A stretch of DNA of 64,000 bases from Curtobacterium sp. ISL-83 (GTDB lineage: Bacteria > Actinomycetota > Actinomycetes > Actinomycetales > Microbacteriaceae). The notes beneath the pieces were generated by a model. That model had not been told where the DNA came from. It saw only the letters and a list, made by a program, of their open reading frames with translations, and made no database searches. Of this stretch, positions 16,100 through 24,997 are shown one piece after another (the first letter of the stretch is position 1; the number at the start of each line of letters is the position of its first letter). A program made the position numbers and the translations under genes. The stretch covers positions 496,001 to 560,000 of the forward strand of contig NZ_JAGGPH010000007.1 of assembly GCF_018613895.1 (NCBI RefSeq), given 5' to 3'.

Positions 16100-16189
16100 A
16101 ACCTTGCCAGGGCAGCGATCCGGCGTCTCGTCACCCTGATATGTATCGTATCCGGTCGTTCGCGCTGGTCTGCGCTCGCACGTGTCTGC

Positions 16190-17233
16190 TCAGCTGACCT
16201 GGCCGCTCCGGGCCCCGGACCACAGGTCCACGTCGAGGACGCCGACGGTGTGCTCGTCGATGCGCGCCAGTTCGTCGTCGGTGAAGGACAGGTTGCCGAG
16301 CGCGGCGACGTTCTGCTCGAGTTGTTCGACCCGGGACGCGCCGATCACGAGCGAGGTCACGCGCTCGTCGCGGAGGGCCCACGAGAGCGCCAGCTGCGCG
16401 AGGGTCTGCCCGCGCTCCTCCGCGATGCCGTTCAGGGCGCGGAGGTGCTCGACGACCTCTGGCGTGATCCAGTCGGCGTCGAGCGACTTGCCCGCTGCTG
16501 CCCGGGAGTCCTCGGGCACCCCATCGAGGTACCTCCCGGCGAGGAGGCCCTGCGCGAGTGCGGTGAAGCCGATCACGCCGAAGCCCTCGTCGGCGGCGGC
16601 GTCGAGCAGCCCTTCGGTCTCGACCCAGCGGTTGAGCATCGAGTACGAGGGCTGGTGGATCAGGAGCGGGGTGCCGAGGTCCCGCAGGATGGCTGCGGCC
16701 CGGCGGGATCGCTCGGTGTCGTAGGACGAGATGCCGACGTACAGCGCCTTGCCCTGCTGGACCGCGGTGTGCAGCGCACCCATCGTCTCCTCGAGGGGCG
16801 TCGAGGCATCGAGGCGGTGCGAGTAGAAGACGTCGACGTAGTCCAGGCCCATCCGCTGGAGCGACTGGTCGAGGGACGCGAGGACGTACTTCCGGGAGCC
16901 GCCACCCTGCCCGTACGGGCCCGGCCACATGTCCCAACCCGCCTTCGTCGAGATCACCATCTCGTCCCGGTACGGGCGGAAGTCCTCGCGCATGAGGCGT
17001 CCGAAGTTCAGTTCGGCCGCTCCGTACGGCGGGCCGTAGTTGTTGGCAAGGTCGTGGTGCGTGATGCCGAGGTCGAACGCCCGTCGGCTGATGGCCCGCT
17101 GGGTCTCGAACGCCTTGTCGTCCCCGAAGTTGTGCCAGTAGCCCAGCGAGAGCAGGGGCAGGTCGAGGCCGGACCGACCGGTGCGGCGGTAGGGCATGGA
17201 GTCGTAGCGGTGCTGGTCGGCGGTGTACGCCAT
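16190..17233 (-). CDS. Aldo-keto reductase (YghZ / L-glyceraldehyde 3-phosphate reductase type)
   Basis: A 347-residue NADPH-dependent aldo-keto reductase of the AKR14 (YghZ/MgrA) group, which in known members reduces L-glyceraldehyde 3-phosphate and methylglyoxal. Visible motifs: PYRRTGRSGLDLPLLSLGYW at the start, HHDLANNYGPPYGAAE with the catalytic Asp and Tyr, ISTKAGWDMWPGPYGQGGSR-like segment with the catalytic Lys, YVDVFYSHR with the His, and VIGASRVEQLEQN near the C-terminus. The ATG at 17233 has GAGGAG upstream. It diverges from a small frame and a MarR gene, with repeated GAACTGT elements between, suggesting redox or electrophile control. Confidence 0.92.
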   Translation of the reverse strand: MAYTADQHRYDSMPYRRTGRSGLDLPLLSLGYWHNFGDDKAFETQRAISRRAFDLGITHHDLANNYGPPYGAAELNFGRLMREDFRPYRDEMVISTKAGWDMWPGPYGQGGGSRKYVLASLDQSLQRMGLDYVDVFYSHRLDASTPLEETMGALHTAVQQGKALYVGISSYDTERSRRAAAILRDLGTPLLIHQPSYSMLNRWVETEGLLDAAADEGFGVIGFTALAQGLLAGRYLDGVPEDSRAAAGKSLDADWITPEVVEHLRALNGIAEERGQTLAQLALSWALRDERVTSLVIGASRVEQLEQNVAALGNLSFTDDELARIDEHTVGVLDVDLWSGARSGQVS

Positions 17234-17301
17234 CGGGGGAGCTCCTCGTCGTTGCGGCTGGTCCCCCAATCCTGCCGTCCGGCGGGTCGGTGCACACGCA
17301 T

Positions 17302-17376
17302 GAACTGTTCGGTGCGCGAACTGTACAGAACGGAAAAGGTTCGTTGCGCTGACGATTAACTTCGTGAAACAGTTCG
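17302..17376. promoter_or_regulatory. Divergent promoter region with repeated GAACTGT half-sites
   Basis: GAACTGTTCG (17302-17311), CGAACTGTACAG (17317-17328, holding the palindrome CTGTACAG) and the inverted copy ACAGTTCG (17369-17376) lie in the gap between the aldo-keto reductase gene and the 61-residue frame. Such spaced half-sites suggest a dimeric regulator. The nearby MarR protein is a candidate; this is inference. Confidence 0.45.
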
Positions 17377-17419
17377 AGGGTCCACGGAGGACGACAGGGT
17401 ACACAAGGCGGGAGCGATC

Positions 17420-17605
17420 ATGCACAGCAGCACGTACACCGGAATGCCCCGGCACGCGAGGCTCGCCGGGAGCCACCCGCGCGTGGGCCTCACCGATCCC
17501 GCCGTCATCGATGCGTACGTCGAACGACGCATCGCGGATCCCTCGCTGCTGTCCAGCCGCTCGGAGCCGTCCTACGCCGACTTCTTCGCCTCCATCGCGT
17601 CGTAG
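17420..17605 (+). CDS. 61-residue hypothetical protein
   Basis: Encodes MHSSTYTGMPRHARLAGSHP and ends SYADFFASIAS, a soluble small protein rich in Ser, Arg and Ala without membrane segments. GCGGGAG precedes the ATG by 5 bases. It starts 44 bases downstream of the repeated half-sites and ends 46 bases before the MarR gene, so the two may be cotranscribed. I do not recognise the family. Codon use (strong third-position GC) resembles the neighbours, which supports coding. Confidence 0.5.
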   Translation: MHSSTYTGMPRHARLAGSHPRVGLTDPAVIDAYVERRIADPSLLSSRSEPSYADFFASIAS

Positions 17606-17651
17606 GATCGGGCTCGTCAGACCCGCACCACGCAGAGAGAACCGCTGAACC

Positions 17652-18209
17652 ATGCCGTTGACCGTCGTCCGCCGCGAGCACATGCACCTGTACGCCCGGG
17701 AGCCCCGCTCACGCGCTGCGAAGAACGCGGTCGACGCCCTGCTCCGCCTGCAGCACGCCGAAGAGCAGCAGCTCGAGCAGGCCCGCAACGAGAGCCAACT
17801 GACGAAGAACGAGTTCTTGGCCGTGCGGTACATGCTCCAGGCCCACCGCGACGGGCGGGCCATGGGCCCGAAGGACCTCTCGGTGATGTTGAACGTCTCG
17901 AACGCCTCCGTGACGAAGATCGTCGACGGGCTGGTGGTCAAGGGTGACTTCCGCCGCGTCCCGCACCCCACCGACCGCCGCGCCCAGGTGCTCGAGCCGA
18001 CCGTGCAGGCCGCGAAGAAGATCGACGCGTCCTACGCGCGCTTCCACGAAGCCGTGGTCGAGGTGATGGACCACCTGTCGAGCAGCGAGAACGAGATCTT
18101 GGCGCGTTGCCTCGAGCAGATCACCGACGCGCTCGCCGACGGGCGTCCGGAGCCGACGGCCGAGTACAGCGTCGATCCCGAGGGCCTGGCCGAGCCGATC
18201 GACGCCTGA
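17652..18209 (+). CDS. MarR-family transcriptional regulator
   Basis: A 185-residue winged-helix regulator of the MarR family. The DNA-binding core runs from about residue 50 to 110: LTKNEFLAVRYMLQAH, the recognition helix MLNVSNASVTKIVDGLV and the wing HPTDRRAQVLEPT (the D-R-R of the family signature). The long helix around residue 120-155 would form the dimer arm. A 20-residue acidic/Pro tail follows. It lies downstream of a small frame and opposite the aldo-keto reductase gene, whose promoter carries inverted GAACTGT elements. Ligand unknown. Confidence 0.9.
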   Translation: MPLTVVRREHMHLYAREPRSRAAKNAVDALLRLQHAEEQQLEQARNESQLTKNEFLAVRYMLQAHRDGRAMGPKDLSVMLNVSNASVTKIVDGLVVKGDFRRVPHPTDRRAQVLEPTVQAAKKIDASYARFHEAVVEVMDHLSSSENEILARCLEQITDALADGRPEPTAEYSVDPEGLAEPIDA

Positions 18210-18213
18210 TCCC

Positions 18214-18235
18214 GCCCGTGGGAGTCCGCACGGGC
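18214..18235 (+). terminator. Small terminator hairpin after marR
   Basis: GCCCGTG (18214-18220) pairs with CACGGGC (18229-18235) over an 8-base loop, 4 bases after the MarR stop codon. Confidence 0.5.
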
Positions 18236-18271
18236 CTCCCGGAAGAAACCTTCCAGCGGTAAGTTGTCTGC

Positions 18272-18886
18272 ATGACGCTGCCCGACGACGATGCGGCCGC
18301 GCCGCGACGCGGCGGGTACCGGAAGGGCACGGAGCGTCGCGCGCAGATCCTCGACGAGATGATCCGCATGGTCGCGGAGCAGGGCGTCGACGCCTCGTCG
18401 CTGCGGTCCGTCGCCGAAGCGCTCGGGATCACCCACGCCGCACTCCGTCACTACTTCCCGAGCCGCGACGACCTGCTGCTCGCGGTGTACCGGGAGCACG
18501 AGGTGCGCGAGAAGAGCGCACCCGAGCGGATGAAGTCCGCGATCGGTGACATGCGGGAGAGCGCCGCCCGCAACCGCGAGGTCCCCGGTCTGGTGCAGCT
18601 GTACACGACGCTCGCAGCAGACGCCGTCCAAGAAGGGCACCCGTCGACGCGGGACTTCATGCGCGAGCGCTTCACCCGGTTGCGCGCGGACCTGGCGGCG
18701 CTGATCGAGGCGGACCAGCGCGCGGGACGGATCGACGCCGGGCTCGATGCGGTCGACCTGGCGAGCCTGAGCATCGCGGCGTCGGACGGGCTGCAGGTGC
18801 AGTGGCTGCTCGACCCGGAGGCCGTCGACGGCGAGCGGGTGCTCCGGCTGCTGGAGCGGCTCGTCCCCGGCGCCGGGCTCGACTGA
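18272..18886 (+). CDS. TetR-family transcriptional regulator
   Basis: A 204-residue TetR regulator. The N-terminal helix-turn-helix is clear at about residues 22-66: RAQILDEMIRMVAEQG, SLRSVAEALGITHAALRHYF and PSRDDLLLAVY. The ligand-binding C-terminal domain (residues 70-204) is of the TetR_C_6/BetI-like length and ends LERLVPGAGLD. A -10-like TAAGTT box ends 6 bases before the ATG, so the transcript may be leaderless. It is followed by a convergent carboxylate-amine ligase gene; no clear target operator was found. Ligand unknown. Confidence 0.9.
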   Translation: MTLPDDDAAAPRRGGYRKGTERRAQILDEMIRMVAEQGVDASSLRSVAEALGITHAALRHYFPSRDDLLLAVYREHEVREKSAPERMKSAIGDMRESAARNREVPGLVQLYTTLAADAVQEGHPSTRDFMRERFTRLRADLAALIEADQRAGRIDAGLDAVDLASLSIAASDGLQVQWLLDPEAVDGERVLRLLERLVPGAGLD

Positions 18887-18951
18887 TCGACCGATCGACC
18901 ACTCCACCGTTCGACGACCCGCCTGACGGACGAAGGGGGCAGGGCCAGGCG

Positions 18952-20118
18952 TCAGCTCCGAGCTCTGGAGACGCGCGCCGGGTCCACACGAACGGGCATC
19001 GACGACATGGGTCGACGGCCGGTGCGGGCGTCGGCGCTGGTCACCGCAGCCGAGAGCGCGACGTGCGCCAGGTCGCCGGTCGCCTTGTAGACCCCGCGCT
19101 GGCGGGCTGCTCCCGTCCCCACGGCGAAGAGCTCGGCCAGGCCGCGCTCCACGAGCTGGTCGTCGCCGTTCGCGGTGAGGGCAGGTAGGACGTGCGCGAG
19201 GAGCATGAGCACGACATCGCGCGCGGGTGCCGGGGTGCCGGTCGTGGGGTCCACCAGCTCGCCCTCGAGTCCCTCGAGCGCCGCACGCCAGTTCGCGAGC
19301 CGGATGACCTGCGCCGGGGTGTCCTGGGCAGGGCGACCGGCTGCCCAGTCGCGTGCCGCAGTGTCCACGAGGGCGCGGATGAGTCCGGCGATGGTGACCG
19401 TCACACCCGGGTCGAGGGGGACGTCGGCGACCCGGACCTCGACGGTCGGGTGGTTCTGCGAGAGTCGGGCGTCGAGGTACAGCATCCCGGAGTCGAGCAG
19501 CGCACCGGTGGCGACCATCGCCTCGGTGATCGCCCGGTACCGTGCCGGCGATCCGAACCGCTCCACCGGCCCGGAGCTCGGCCACTGGTTCCAGGAGACG
19601 GACCGGAAGCTCGCGTGCCCCGTGTCGACGCCGTCGTGGAACGGCGAGTTCGCGCTCAGGGCGATGAGGATCGGCGTCCACGTGCGGATCCGGTCGAGGA
19701 CGGCCACGCCCTCCGCGGCCGAGTCGATCGCGACGTGCACGTGCAGTCCGCACGTCATGCTCCGCCGCGCCATGCTTCCGTACCGGTCCATCATGCGGTG
19801 GTACCGGGGCGAGTCGGTCGGGTGCGGGACGGCCGGGAGCGGGGACGCCGCCAGTGGTGCCGCACGCGCACCGAACTCCGCCGCGAGCACCGCGGCACGT
19901 GCCCGGTTGTCGAGGACCTGCGCACCGAGATCGGCGAGCGAGGTGTGCGGGCGCGTGATGACCTCGAGCATCTCGCGGTGCATCTCGCCCACAACGGCGC
20001 CGTCGTCGGACGCGCCGGTCGTCTTCGCCCGTGCCAACAGTCGGTCTGCGACCGGGACGGGGACACCCGTCGACCGGTCGATCAGGAGGAGCTCTTCCTC
20101 GACGCCCATGGTTCTCAT
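18952..20118 (-). CDS. Carboxylate-amine ligase / glutamate-cysteine ligase family 2 (YbdK type)
   Basis: A 388-residue GCS2-family enzyme. These catalyse ATP-dependent amide formation; E. coli YbdK has weak glutamate-cysteine ligase activity. The start MRTMGVEEELLLIDRSTGVP matches the family N-terminus, so I place it at the ATG at 20118, not at Met4. Other signatures: GEMHREMLEVITRP, MTCGLHVHVAID with paired His, NSPFHDG and HPTVEVRVADVPLDP. In a Microbacteriaceae, which makes mycothiol rather than glutathione, the natural substrate is unclear. It converges on the TetR gene and is single-gene in layout. Confidence 0.88.
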   Translation of the reverse strand: MRTMGVEEELLLIDRSTGVPVPVADRLLARAKTTGASDDGAVVGEMHREMLEVITRPHTSLADLGAQVLDNRARAAVLAAEFGARAAPLAASPLPAVPHPTDSPRYHRMMDRYGSMARRSMTCGLHVHVAIDSAAEGVAVLDRIRTWTPILIALSANSPFHDGVDTGHASFRSVSWNQWPSSGPVERFGSPARYRAITEAMVATGALLDSGMLYLDARLSQNHPTVEVRVADVPLDPGVTVTIAGLIRALVDTAARDWAAGRPAQDTPAQVIRLANWRAALEGLEGELVDPTTGTPAPARDVVLMLLAHVLPALTANGDDQLVERGLAELFAVGTGAARQRGVYKATGDLAHVALSAAVTSADARTGRRPMSSMPVRVDPARVSRARS

Positions 20119-20199
20119 GGACCGAGTGAATGCCGCGTCCACTGCGCCCGCTACCGGGGTGGCCGGAGGGCGCGGATGGGGAATCCGATGTGCGCGAGA

Positions 20200-20239
20200 C
20201 GTCGAACGGCCGGCCCCGTCCGGGACCGGCCGTTCGACG
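20200..20239 (-). terminator. Terminator hairpin after the Gfo/Idh gene
   Basis: CGTCGAACGGCCGG (20200-20213) pairs perfectly with CCGGCCGTTCGACG (20226-20239) over a 12-base loop whose ends can pair further. It begins 10 bases beyond the stop of the minus-strand dehydrogenase gene. Confidence 0.8.
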
Positions 20240-20249
20240 ATCGATGTGC

Positions 20250-21359
20250 CTATGCGGCTGCGGTGAGCACCGCGGCCGCGGGGTCGAAGTCCTCCGGCAG
20301 CGGCGGGATCGCCTCGACGGACGACGTGATCGTGACCGCCGACCCGGACTCCGCGGCGTCCCGGATGCCGAGCAACACGTCGAGCACGTGGAGCGCGAGG
20401 GACCCGGACGCACGCTCGGGCCGGTCCTCGGCGATCGCCCGGGCGAGTTCGACGACCCCGGTGCCCCGGCCCCAGGTCGACCCGACCGCGGTGAGCGTCT
20501 CGGGCTCGTCCTGGCCGTAGCTCCACAGCTGCGACGACCCCTCGAACGTGTTCGGGTCGGGCAGCGAGATGGTCCCGAGCGTGCCGTTGATCTCGACGAA
20601 GCCCTGTCGCGGCAGCGCGTGCTGGAACGAGAACGTCGACTGTGCGGACTGGCCGCCGGCGAACTCGATGAGCGCGGCGTGGTGCGTCGGGACCTCGACC
20701 GGGAACGACTCGCCGGCACGCGGGCCGGACGCGATCGTGCGCCGCTCGAGCGACTTCGACGACACGGCCTGCACGCGGCTGGCGCTGCCGAACGCGTGCA
20801 CCAGGGTCGTCACGTAGTACGGCCCCATGTCGAACAGCGGTCCGGCGCCCGTCGCGAACAGGAAGTCCGGGTTCGGGTGCCACGCCTCGGGTCCGGGCAC
20901 GTGGAACAGCGTCGTCGCACTGAGCGGCTCGCCGATGTCGCCCCGCGCGATGGCCCTGAGAGCCGTCTGGACGCCCGCGCCGAGCACGGTGTCCGGCGCC
21001 GTCGCGACCCGCAGGCCCTTCGCCGTCGCCGAGGCGAGCACGGCCGCGGCGGAGTCGTGGTCCGTCGCGATCGGCTTCTCGCTCCACACGTGCTTACCGG
21101 CGTCGATGATCTGCTGGTCGACCTCGGCGTGGGCGGCCGGGATCGTCAGGTTGATGACGATCTGGACGTCGTCGCGGGCCAGCAGCTCCTCGACGCTCCC
21201 CGAGGCGCCGACCCCGTAGGTGGCAGCCTGTGCGGCGGCGCGGTCGAGCAGTACGTCGGCGACGAAGCGGACCTCGACGTCGGCGAACTGCGTCAGGTTC
21301 TCCAGGTACTGCGTGGAGATGTTGCCGGCACCGATGATGCCGATCCCGACAGGGGTCAC
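20250..21359 (-). CDS. Gfo/Idh/MocA-family oxidoreductase 3
   Basis: A 369-residue NAD(P)-dependent sugar dehydrogenase. It opens with the Rossmann motif VGIGIIGAGNIS, has SEKPIATD as the EKP motif and GPLFDMGPYYVTTLVHAFG in the C-terminal domain. I place the start at GTG 21359, where GTGA overlaps the stop of the upstream isomerase gene and AAGG lies 10 bases ahead; an in-frame start at 21380 would add seven residues inside that gene. The isomerase-dehydrogenase pair is a typical catabolic module for inositol-like or glycoside sugars. A hairpin terminator follows. Confidence 0.9.
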   Translation of the reverse strand: MTPVGIGIIGAGNISTQYLENLTQFADVEVRFVADVLLDRAAAQAATYGVGASGSVEELLARDDVQIVINLTIPAAHAEVDQQIIDAGKHVWSEKPIATDHDSAAAVLASATAKGLRVATAPDTVLGAGVQTALRAIARGDIGEPLSATTLFHVPGPEAWHPNPDFLFATGAGPLFDMGPYYVTTLVHAFGSASRVQAVSSKSLERRTIASGPRAGESFPVEVPTHHAALIEFAGGQSAQSTFSFQHALPRQGFVEINGTLGTISLPDPNTFEGSSQLWSYGQDEPETLTAVGSTWGRGTGVVELARAIAEDRPERASGSLALHVLDVLLGIRDAAESGSAVTITSSVEAIPPLPEDFDPAAAVLTAAA

Positions 21360-22156
21360 TTGTCGTTCGCCTTGAGCCACTCGAGCGACTCGGTGATGCC
21401 CTCGAAGACGTCGCCCTTGTACGCGTCGAACTCGACCACGCGGATGGCCTGCGGCGCGGCGGCGAGGATCGCTGCCACGTCGACGTCGCCCTGACCGGCG
21501 GGGGTCTGGTTCTCGAAGGCGCGCTGGAGTGCCTCAGGGACGATGAGCGCGCTCTCCGACGAGGGCAGCGCGGTGCGGATGTCGCCGTCGACCTTGCCGT
21601 CCTTCACGTGGATCGCGACGACGCGGTCGCCGAGCGAACGGAGCACCGCTGGGGCGTCGGCGCCACCGACGGTCGCCCAGAAGGTGTCGACCTCGAGGAC
21701 GGTCTCCGGCGACAGCTGGGACACGAAGTGCTCGTAGACGGTCTTCCCGTCGACCTTGTTCGTGAACTCCCACTGGTGGTTGTGGTATCCGAACGTCAGC
21801 CCGCGGCTGGCGGCCTCGGCGGTGAGCACGTTGACGCGCTCGGCGATCTTCGCGACGTCGTCGGCGGTCTGCCAGCGGTCCGTCGGGATGAACGGGTCGA
21901 TGACGGTCTGGATGCCGAGACGCTCGGCGGCGTCCCAGATCGGCGTGGTGTCGTCGGCGTCGATCACGGCGACGTGACCGGAGGGGGCCTTGAGGCCGGT
22001 GGCGGCGAACGCGCGCTCGAGGTCGGCGGCCCGCTCGACGAACGCGTACGGTTCGACGTTCTCGTACCCGATCTCCCGGACCCGGGCGATGGCGGCGTCG
22101 AGGTCTTCGGCGATGGCGTCGCGCAGCGAGTAGAGCTGCACAGAGGTGATGGGCAT
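21356..22156 (-). CDS. Sugar phosphate isomerase/epimerase (xylose isomerase-like TIM barrel)
   Basis: A 266-residue AP-endonuclease-2-fold protein of the IolE/YcjR-like group. Candidate metal ligands appear in their usual order: Glu in YENVEPYAF, His in GYHNHQWEF, Glu and Asp in VLEVDTFW, His in AIHVKDGK and the final Glu in RVVEFDAYKGD. It is first in a two-gene minus-strand operon with a Gfo/Idh dehydrogenase, with which it overlaps by GTGA. AAGGAG lies 9 bases before the ATG. The 156-base gap up to the divergent MFS gene (22157-22312) holds both promoters. Substrate unknown. Confidence 0.9.
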   Translation of the reverse strand: MPITSVQLYSLRDAIAEDLDAAIARVREIGYENVEPYAFVERAADLERAFAATGLKAPSGHVAVIDADDTTPIWDAAERLGIQTVIDPFIPTDRWQTADDVAKIAERVNVLTAEAASRGLTFGYHNHQWEFTNKVDGKTVYEHFVSQLSPETVLEVDTFWATVGGADAPAVLRSLGDRVVAIHVKDGKVDGDIRTALPSSESALIVPEALQRAFENQTPAGQGDVDVAAILAAAPQAIRVVEFDAYKGDVFEGITESLEWLKANDK

Positions 22157-22312
22157 TGCGGAGGGCTCCTTCGGTCCGGTCCTGGTGCTGGTCCGTCGCG
22201 GAGCGATGCTCCACGGCGAGATCGAGGACGACGCTACCCGAGAAACCACCCGCTGTGTAGTTTTTGCGCCGGATGACGTGGCTGTGGCCCGAGGTCGTGG
22301 TTCGATTGCCGG

Positions 22313-23521
22313 ATGCACAGTGCCGTGGCTGACCTCGACCGCCGACAGCTCGCCGGGTGGCGGAACGCGATCGTCGTCGCCTTCGCGATCGGCGGCGTCA
22401 GCCTGGCCGCGTGGGGGCCGCGGCTCCCCGAGCTCCGGGCAGAGCTCGGCGTCGACGTCGGGACCATCGGCCTGATGCTCGGCGGGGTCACCGTCGGCTC
22501 GATCGGCGGTCTGCTCAGCGCGGCCCCGCTCCTCCGACGCGTCGGGGGTCGCCGCGCGCTCACGGCCGTCGTCGTGCTCGTGCCGCTCGCGATCGCGGTG
22601 ATCGGCAACGCCGCGGCCCTGCACTCCGTGCCGCTCGCCACCGTCGGCTTCGTCGTCGCCGGTGCCGGGATCGGGTCGCTCGACGTGATGGCGAACATCG
22701 AGGGCACGGCGATCGAGGCGCTCGCCGGCCGCACGCTGCTGCCGCTGATGCACGCGGCCTGGTCGGGAGGCGCGGCACTCGGCGCAGGGATCGCCGCCCT
22801 CTGCGCGTGGCTGGGCGTCACCCCGTCGGCGCAGCTGCTCGGAGAGGCCGTCGTGATCCTGGTGGTCGGCGTCCTGGCGATGCGCGCGATCCCCGACGGC
22901 ACGCGGGCCGAGGAGCACGACGCGACGCTCACCCCACGGCAGCGGATCAGCCAGTGGGCGCGCGGCTGGGCAGACGTCCGACTGCTGCTGATCGGCGTGG
23001 TCATGCTCGGCGTCGAACTCGGCGAGGGCTCGGCGAACAACTGGCTCGCCCTCGCCACCACGGACGGGCACGGCCAGTCCGCCACCGTCGGCGCCCTGTT
23101 CTTCACGGTGTTCGCCGTGTCCGAGGCCGCGACCCGGGTGCTCGCCGGACCGGTCGTGGACCGGCTCGGGCGGGTCAGCACCGTCCGCTGGACCACTGCG
23201 CTCGGCATCGTCGGCGCGGTCCTCTTCATCGTCGGCGGATCGTGGTGGCTCACCCTGATCGGCGTCGTGCTCTGGGCGGTGGGCGTCTCGATGGGGTTCC
23301 CGCTCGGCATGTCCGCCGCCGCGCAGAGCGGCTCGAACCCCGCCGCACGGGTCAGCGTCGTCGCGTCGATCGGGTACTTCGCGAACTTCGCGGGGCCGCC
23401 GGTGATCGGCGCGATCGCCGAGCGCGTCGGGGCGCTCTCCGCGCTGTGGTTGGTCGCGGTGCTGTTCGTCGCGGCGTTCGCCGCGTCCGGCTCGCTCCGC
23501 CCCGTCGAGCGACGCGACTGA
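22313..23521 (+). CDS. MFS transporter (YbjJ-like)
   Basis: A 402-residue major facilitator with 12 predicted membrane segments. Signatures: RNAIVVAFAIGGVSLAAWGPR at the start, GSIGGLLSAAPLLRRVGGRR after TM2, GEGSANNWLALATTDGHG in the second half, and GVSMGFPLGMSAAAQS. The same blocks occur in the MFS protein at 31149-32543 (AEGSANDWLPLAMVDGHG, GASLGFPMGMSAAA), so the two are paralogues. It diverges from the isomerase-dehydrogenase operon and may export or import a related compound. A member of the dispersed hairpin family follows it. Confidence 0.9.
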   Translation: MHSAVADLDRRQLAGWRNAIVVAFAIGGVSLAAWGPRLPELRAELGVDVGTIGLMLGGVTVGSIGGLLSAAPLLRRVGGRRALTAVVVLVPLAIAVIGNAAALHSVPLATVGFVVAGAGIGSLDVMANIEGTAIEALAGRTLLPLMHAAWSGGAALGAGIAALCAWLGVTPSAQLLGEAVVILVVGVLAMRAIPDGTRAEEHDATLTPRQRISQWARGWADVRLLLIGVVMLGVELGEGSANNWLALATTDGHGQSATVGALFFTVFAVSEAATRVLAGPVVDRLGRVSTVRWTTALGIVGAVLFIVGGSWWLTLIGVVLWAVGVSMGFPLGMSAAAQSGSNPAARVSVVASIGYFANFAGPPVIGAIAERVGALSALWLVAVLFVAAFAASGSLRPVERRD

Positions 23522-23541
23522 CCGCCGGACGGCAGACGTGC

Positions 23542-23585
23542 CGGACGGGAGGCGCGTGGCGGGCCCGCACCGCGCCTCCCGTCCG
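23542..23585. terminator. Terminator hairpin, member of a dispersed GC-rich hairpin family
   Basis: CGGACGGGAGGCGCG (23542-23556) pairs perfectly with CGCGCCTCCCGTCCG (23571-23585); the 14-base loop contains the palindrome GCGGGCCCGC. It lies 20 bases after the MFS stop. Related arms occur at 61423-61466, 33821-33860 and 30327-30344. Confidence 0.8.
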
Positions 23586-23616
23586 TCCTCACCGGCAGCG
23601 GCGATACCGTCGGAGG

Positions 23617-24939
23617 ATGCTCGACGCCGCCATCCGCACCTTCGACGCCCCCGCGGGGCGCGTCCTCGCGACGACCGACGACGGGGTGGTCCGCGCGCTC
23701 GGGATCCCGTACGCACGGGCGGACCGGTTCGCGCCGCCGGAGCCGATGCCGCCGGTCGACGGCGACCTGACGGCCTTCACGCCGGCCCCGGTCGCACCCC
23801 AGCCCGAGGCGCTGTTCGTCGACCAGCTGCTCGGCTCGATGGGCGACATCAGCGTGGACGAGCACTGCCAACGCCTGTCGGTCACGACCCCGGCCGACGT
23901 GGGGCCGGGCGAGGGGCTGCCCGTGATGGTCTGGATCCACGGCGGCTCGTACGTCCTCGGCGGCGGGGACATCCCGATCTACGACCCGCGGGACCTCGTC
24001 GTCGAGCAGCGGGTCATCGTCGTCTCGGTGACGTTCCGGCTCGGCGTCCTCGGGTTCCTGGGCGACGGTGAGCGGATCCCGGCGAACCTCGGACTGCTCG
24101 ACCTGATCGAGGCCCTGCGGTGGGTCCGCACGAACATCGCGGCGTTCGGCGGTGACCCGGACCTGGTGACCGTGGCCGGCCAGTCCGCCGGGGGCGACGC
24201 GGCCGCGCACCTCATGATCAGCGAGGGGACCGCCGGGCTGTTCCGCCGGGTGATCGTGCAGAGCGCCCCGCTCGGGCTGTCCCGCGGCCGTGCCCGGATG
24301 AACCGCGCCACGATGCGTGCGGTCGGTGCGATCCACGCCGACACCCCGCTCGAGGACCTGCTCGAGCGTCAGGCGATCGGCACCCGCGCGGCCGCACCGT
24401 ACGGCCTGGCCGGCGGGATGCCCTTCGGTACCCAGTACGGCTTCGCGCCGCTGCCCGCCGAGCGCGACCTGGACACCGCCTGGAGCCGGGTCGCCCCCGA
24501 CATCGACGTCCTCATCGGATCAGCGTCGGACGAGACCGGCATGTACGTGCCCCTCATCCCGGGCCTCCGCGACGTCGCACGCTGGCGGACGGTCCGGCCG
24601 CTGCTCCGCTGGCTGCTCGTGCGACCGCTGTCCGAGGTCATCTACGGGCGGGACGTCCGCCGCTTCACCGCACGGCACCGGGCAGCGGGCGGCCGTGCGG
24701 TCTCCTACCGGTTGCACCGCGGTGCCACCGCCAAACCGACCGGTGCCGTGCACATGAGCGACCTGCCGCTGCTCCTCGGTGGGCAGCGGGCGTGGGCGGG
24801 GACCCGGTTCGTGCCGGAGCGGGACTGGCCCGAGGTCGAGCGGCGCGGGCGGGCGTTCCGATCGACCTGGGCCGAGTTCGTGCGCTCCGGGCGCATCACC
24901 GCGGCGGACGACGAGACCCTGTCCTTCGACCGCGGATGA
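23617..24939 (+). CDS. Carboxylesterase, type B (para-nitrobenzyl esterase-like)
   Basis: A 440-residue alpha/beta-hydrolase of the carboxylesterase B family. The oxyanion loop IHGGSY is at 107-112; the nucleophile Ser190 lies in GQSAGG, where most members have GESAGG. NLGLLDLIEALRWVRTNIAAFGGDP is the usual stretch just before it, of which the last part is at 170-181. The third acidic residue is probably in SASDETG, the catalytic His in VHMSDLPLL. It is somewhat shorter than typical 480-550 residue members and has no signal peptide, so it is cytoplasmic. A -10-like TACCGT ends 6 bases before the ATG (leaderless). A TetR-like gene follows. Confidence 0.9.
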   Translation: MLDAAIRTFDAPAGRVLATTDDGVVRALGIPYARADRFAPPEPMPPVDGDLTAFTPAPVAPQPEALFVDQLLGSMGDISVDEHCQRLSVTTPADVGPGEGLPVMVWIHGGSYVLGGGDIPIYDPRDLVVEQRVIVVSVTFRLGVLGFLGDGERIPANLGLLDLIEALRWVRTNIAAFGGDPDLVTVAGQSAGGDAAAHLMISEGTAGLFRRVIVQSAPLGLSRGRARMNRATMRAVGAIHADTPLEDLLERQAIGTRAAAPYGLAGGMPFGTQYGFAPLPAERDLDTAWSRVAPDIDVLIGSASDETGMYVPLIPGLRDVARWRTVRPLLRWLLVRPLSEVIYGRDVRRFTARHRAAGGRAVSYRLHRGATAKPTGAVHMSDLPLLLGGQRAWAGTRFVPERDWPEVERRGRAFRSTWAEFVRSGRITAADDETLSFDRG

Positions 24940-24997
24940 CCGGCCACCCCTGAACTGGCGGTCGCGTCGAAACCATCCCGGCCCCAGACTCGAGGGC

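Noticed and set aside
16030-16197. GTG-started frame of 55 residues across the 16066-16099 hairpin
   Set aside because: It would have to translate through a 14-bp stem, its composition is not protein-like and it ends in another gene's 3-prime region.
17302-17328. SOS (LexA) box
   Set aside because: The half-sites resemble GAAC...GTTC only partly; spacing and symmetry do not match the actinobacterial LexA consensus.
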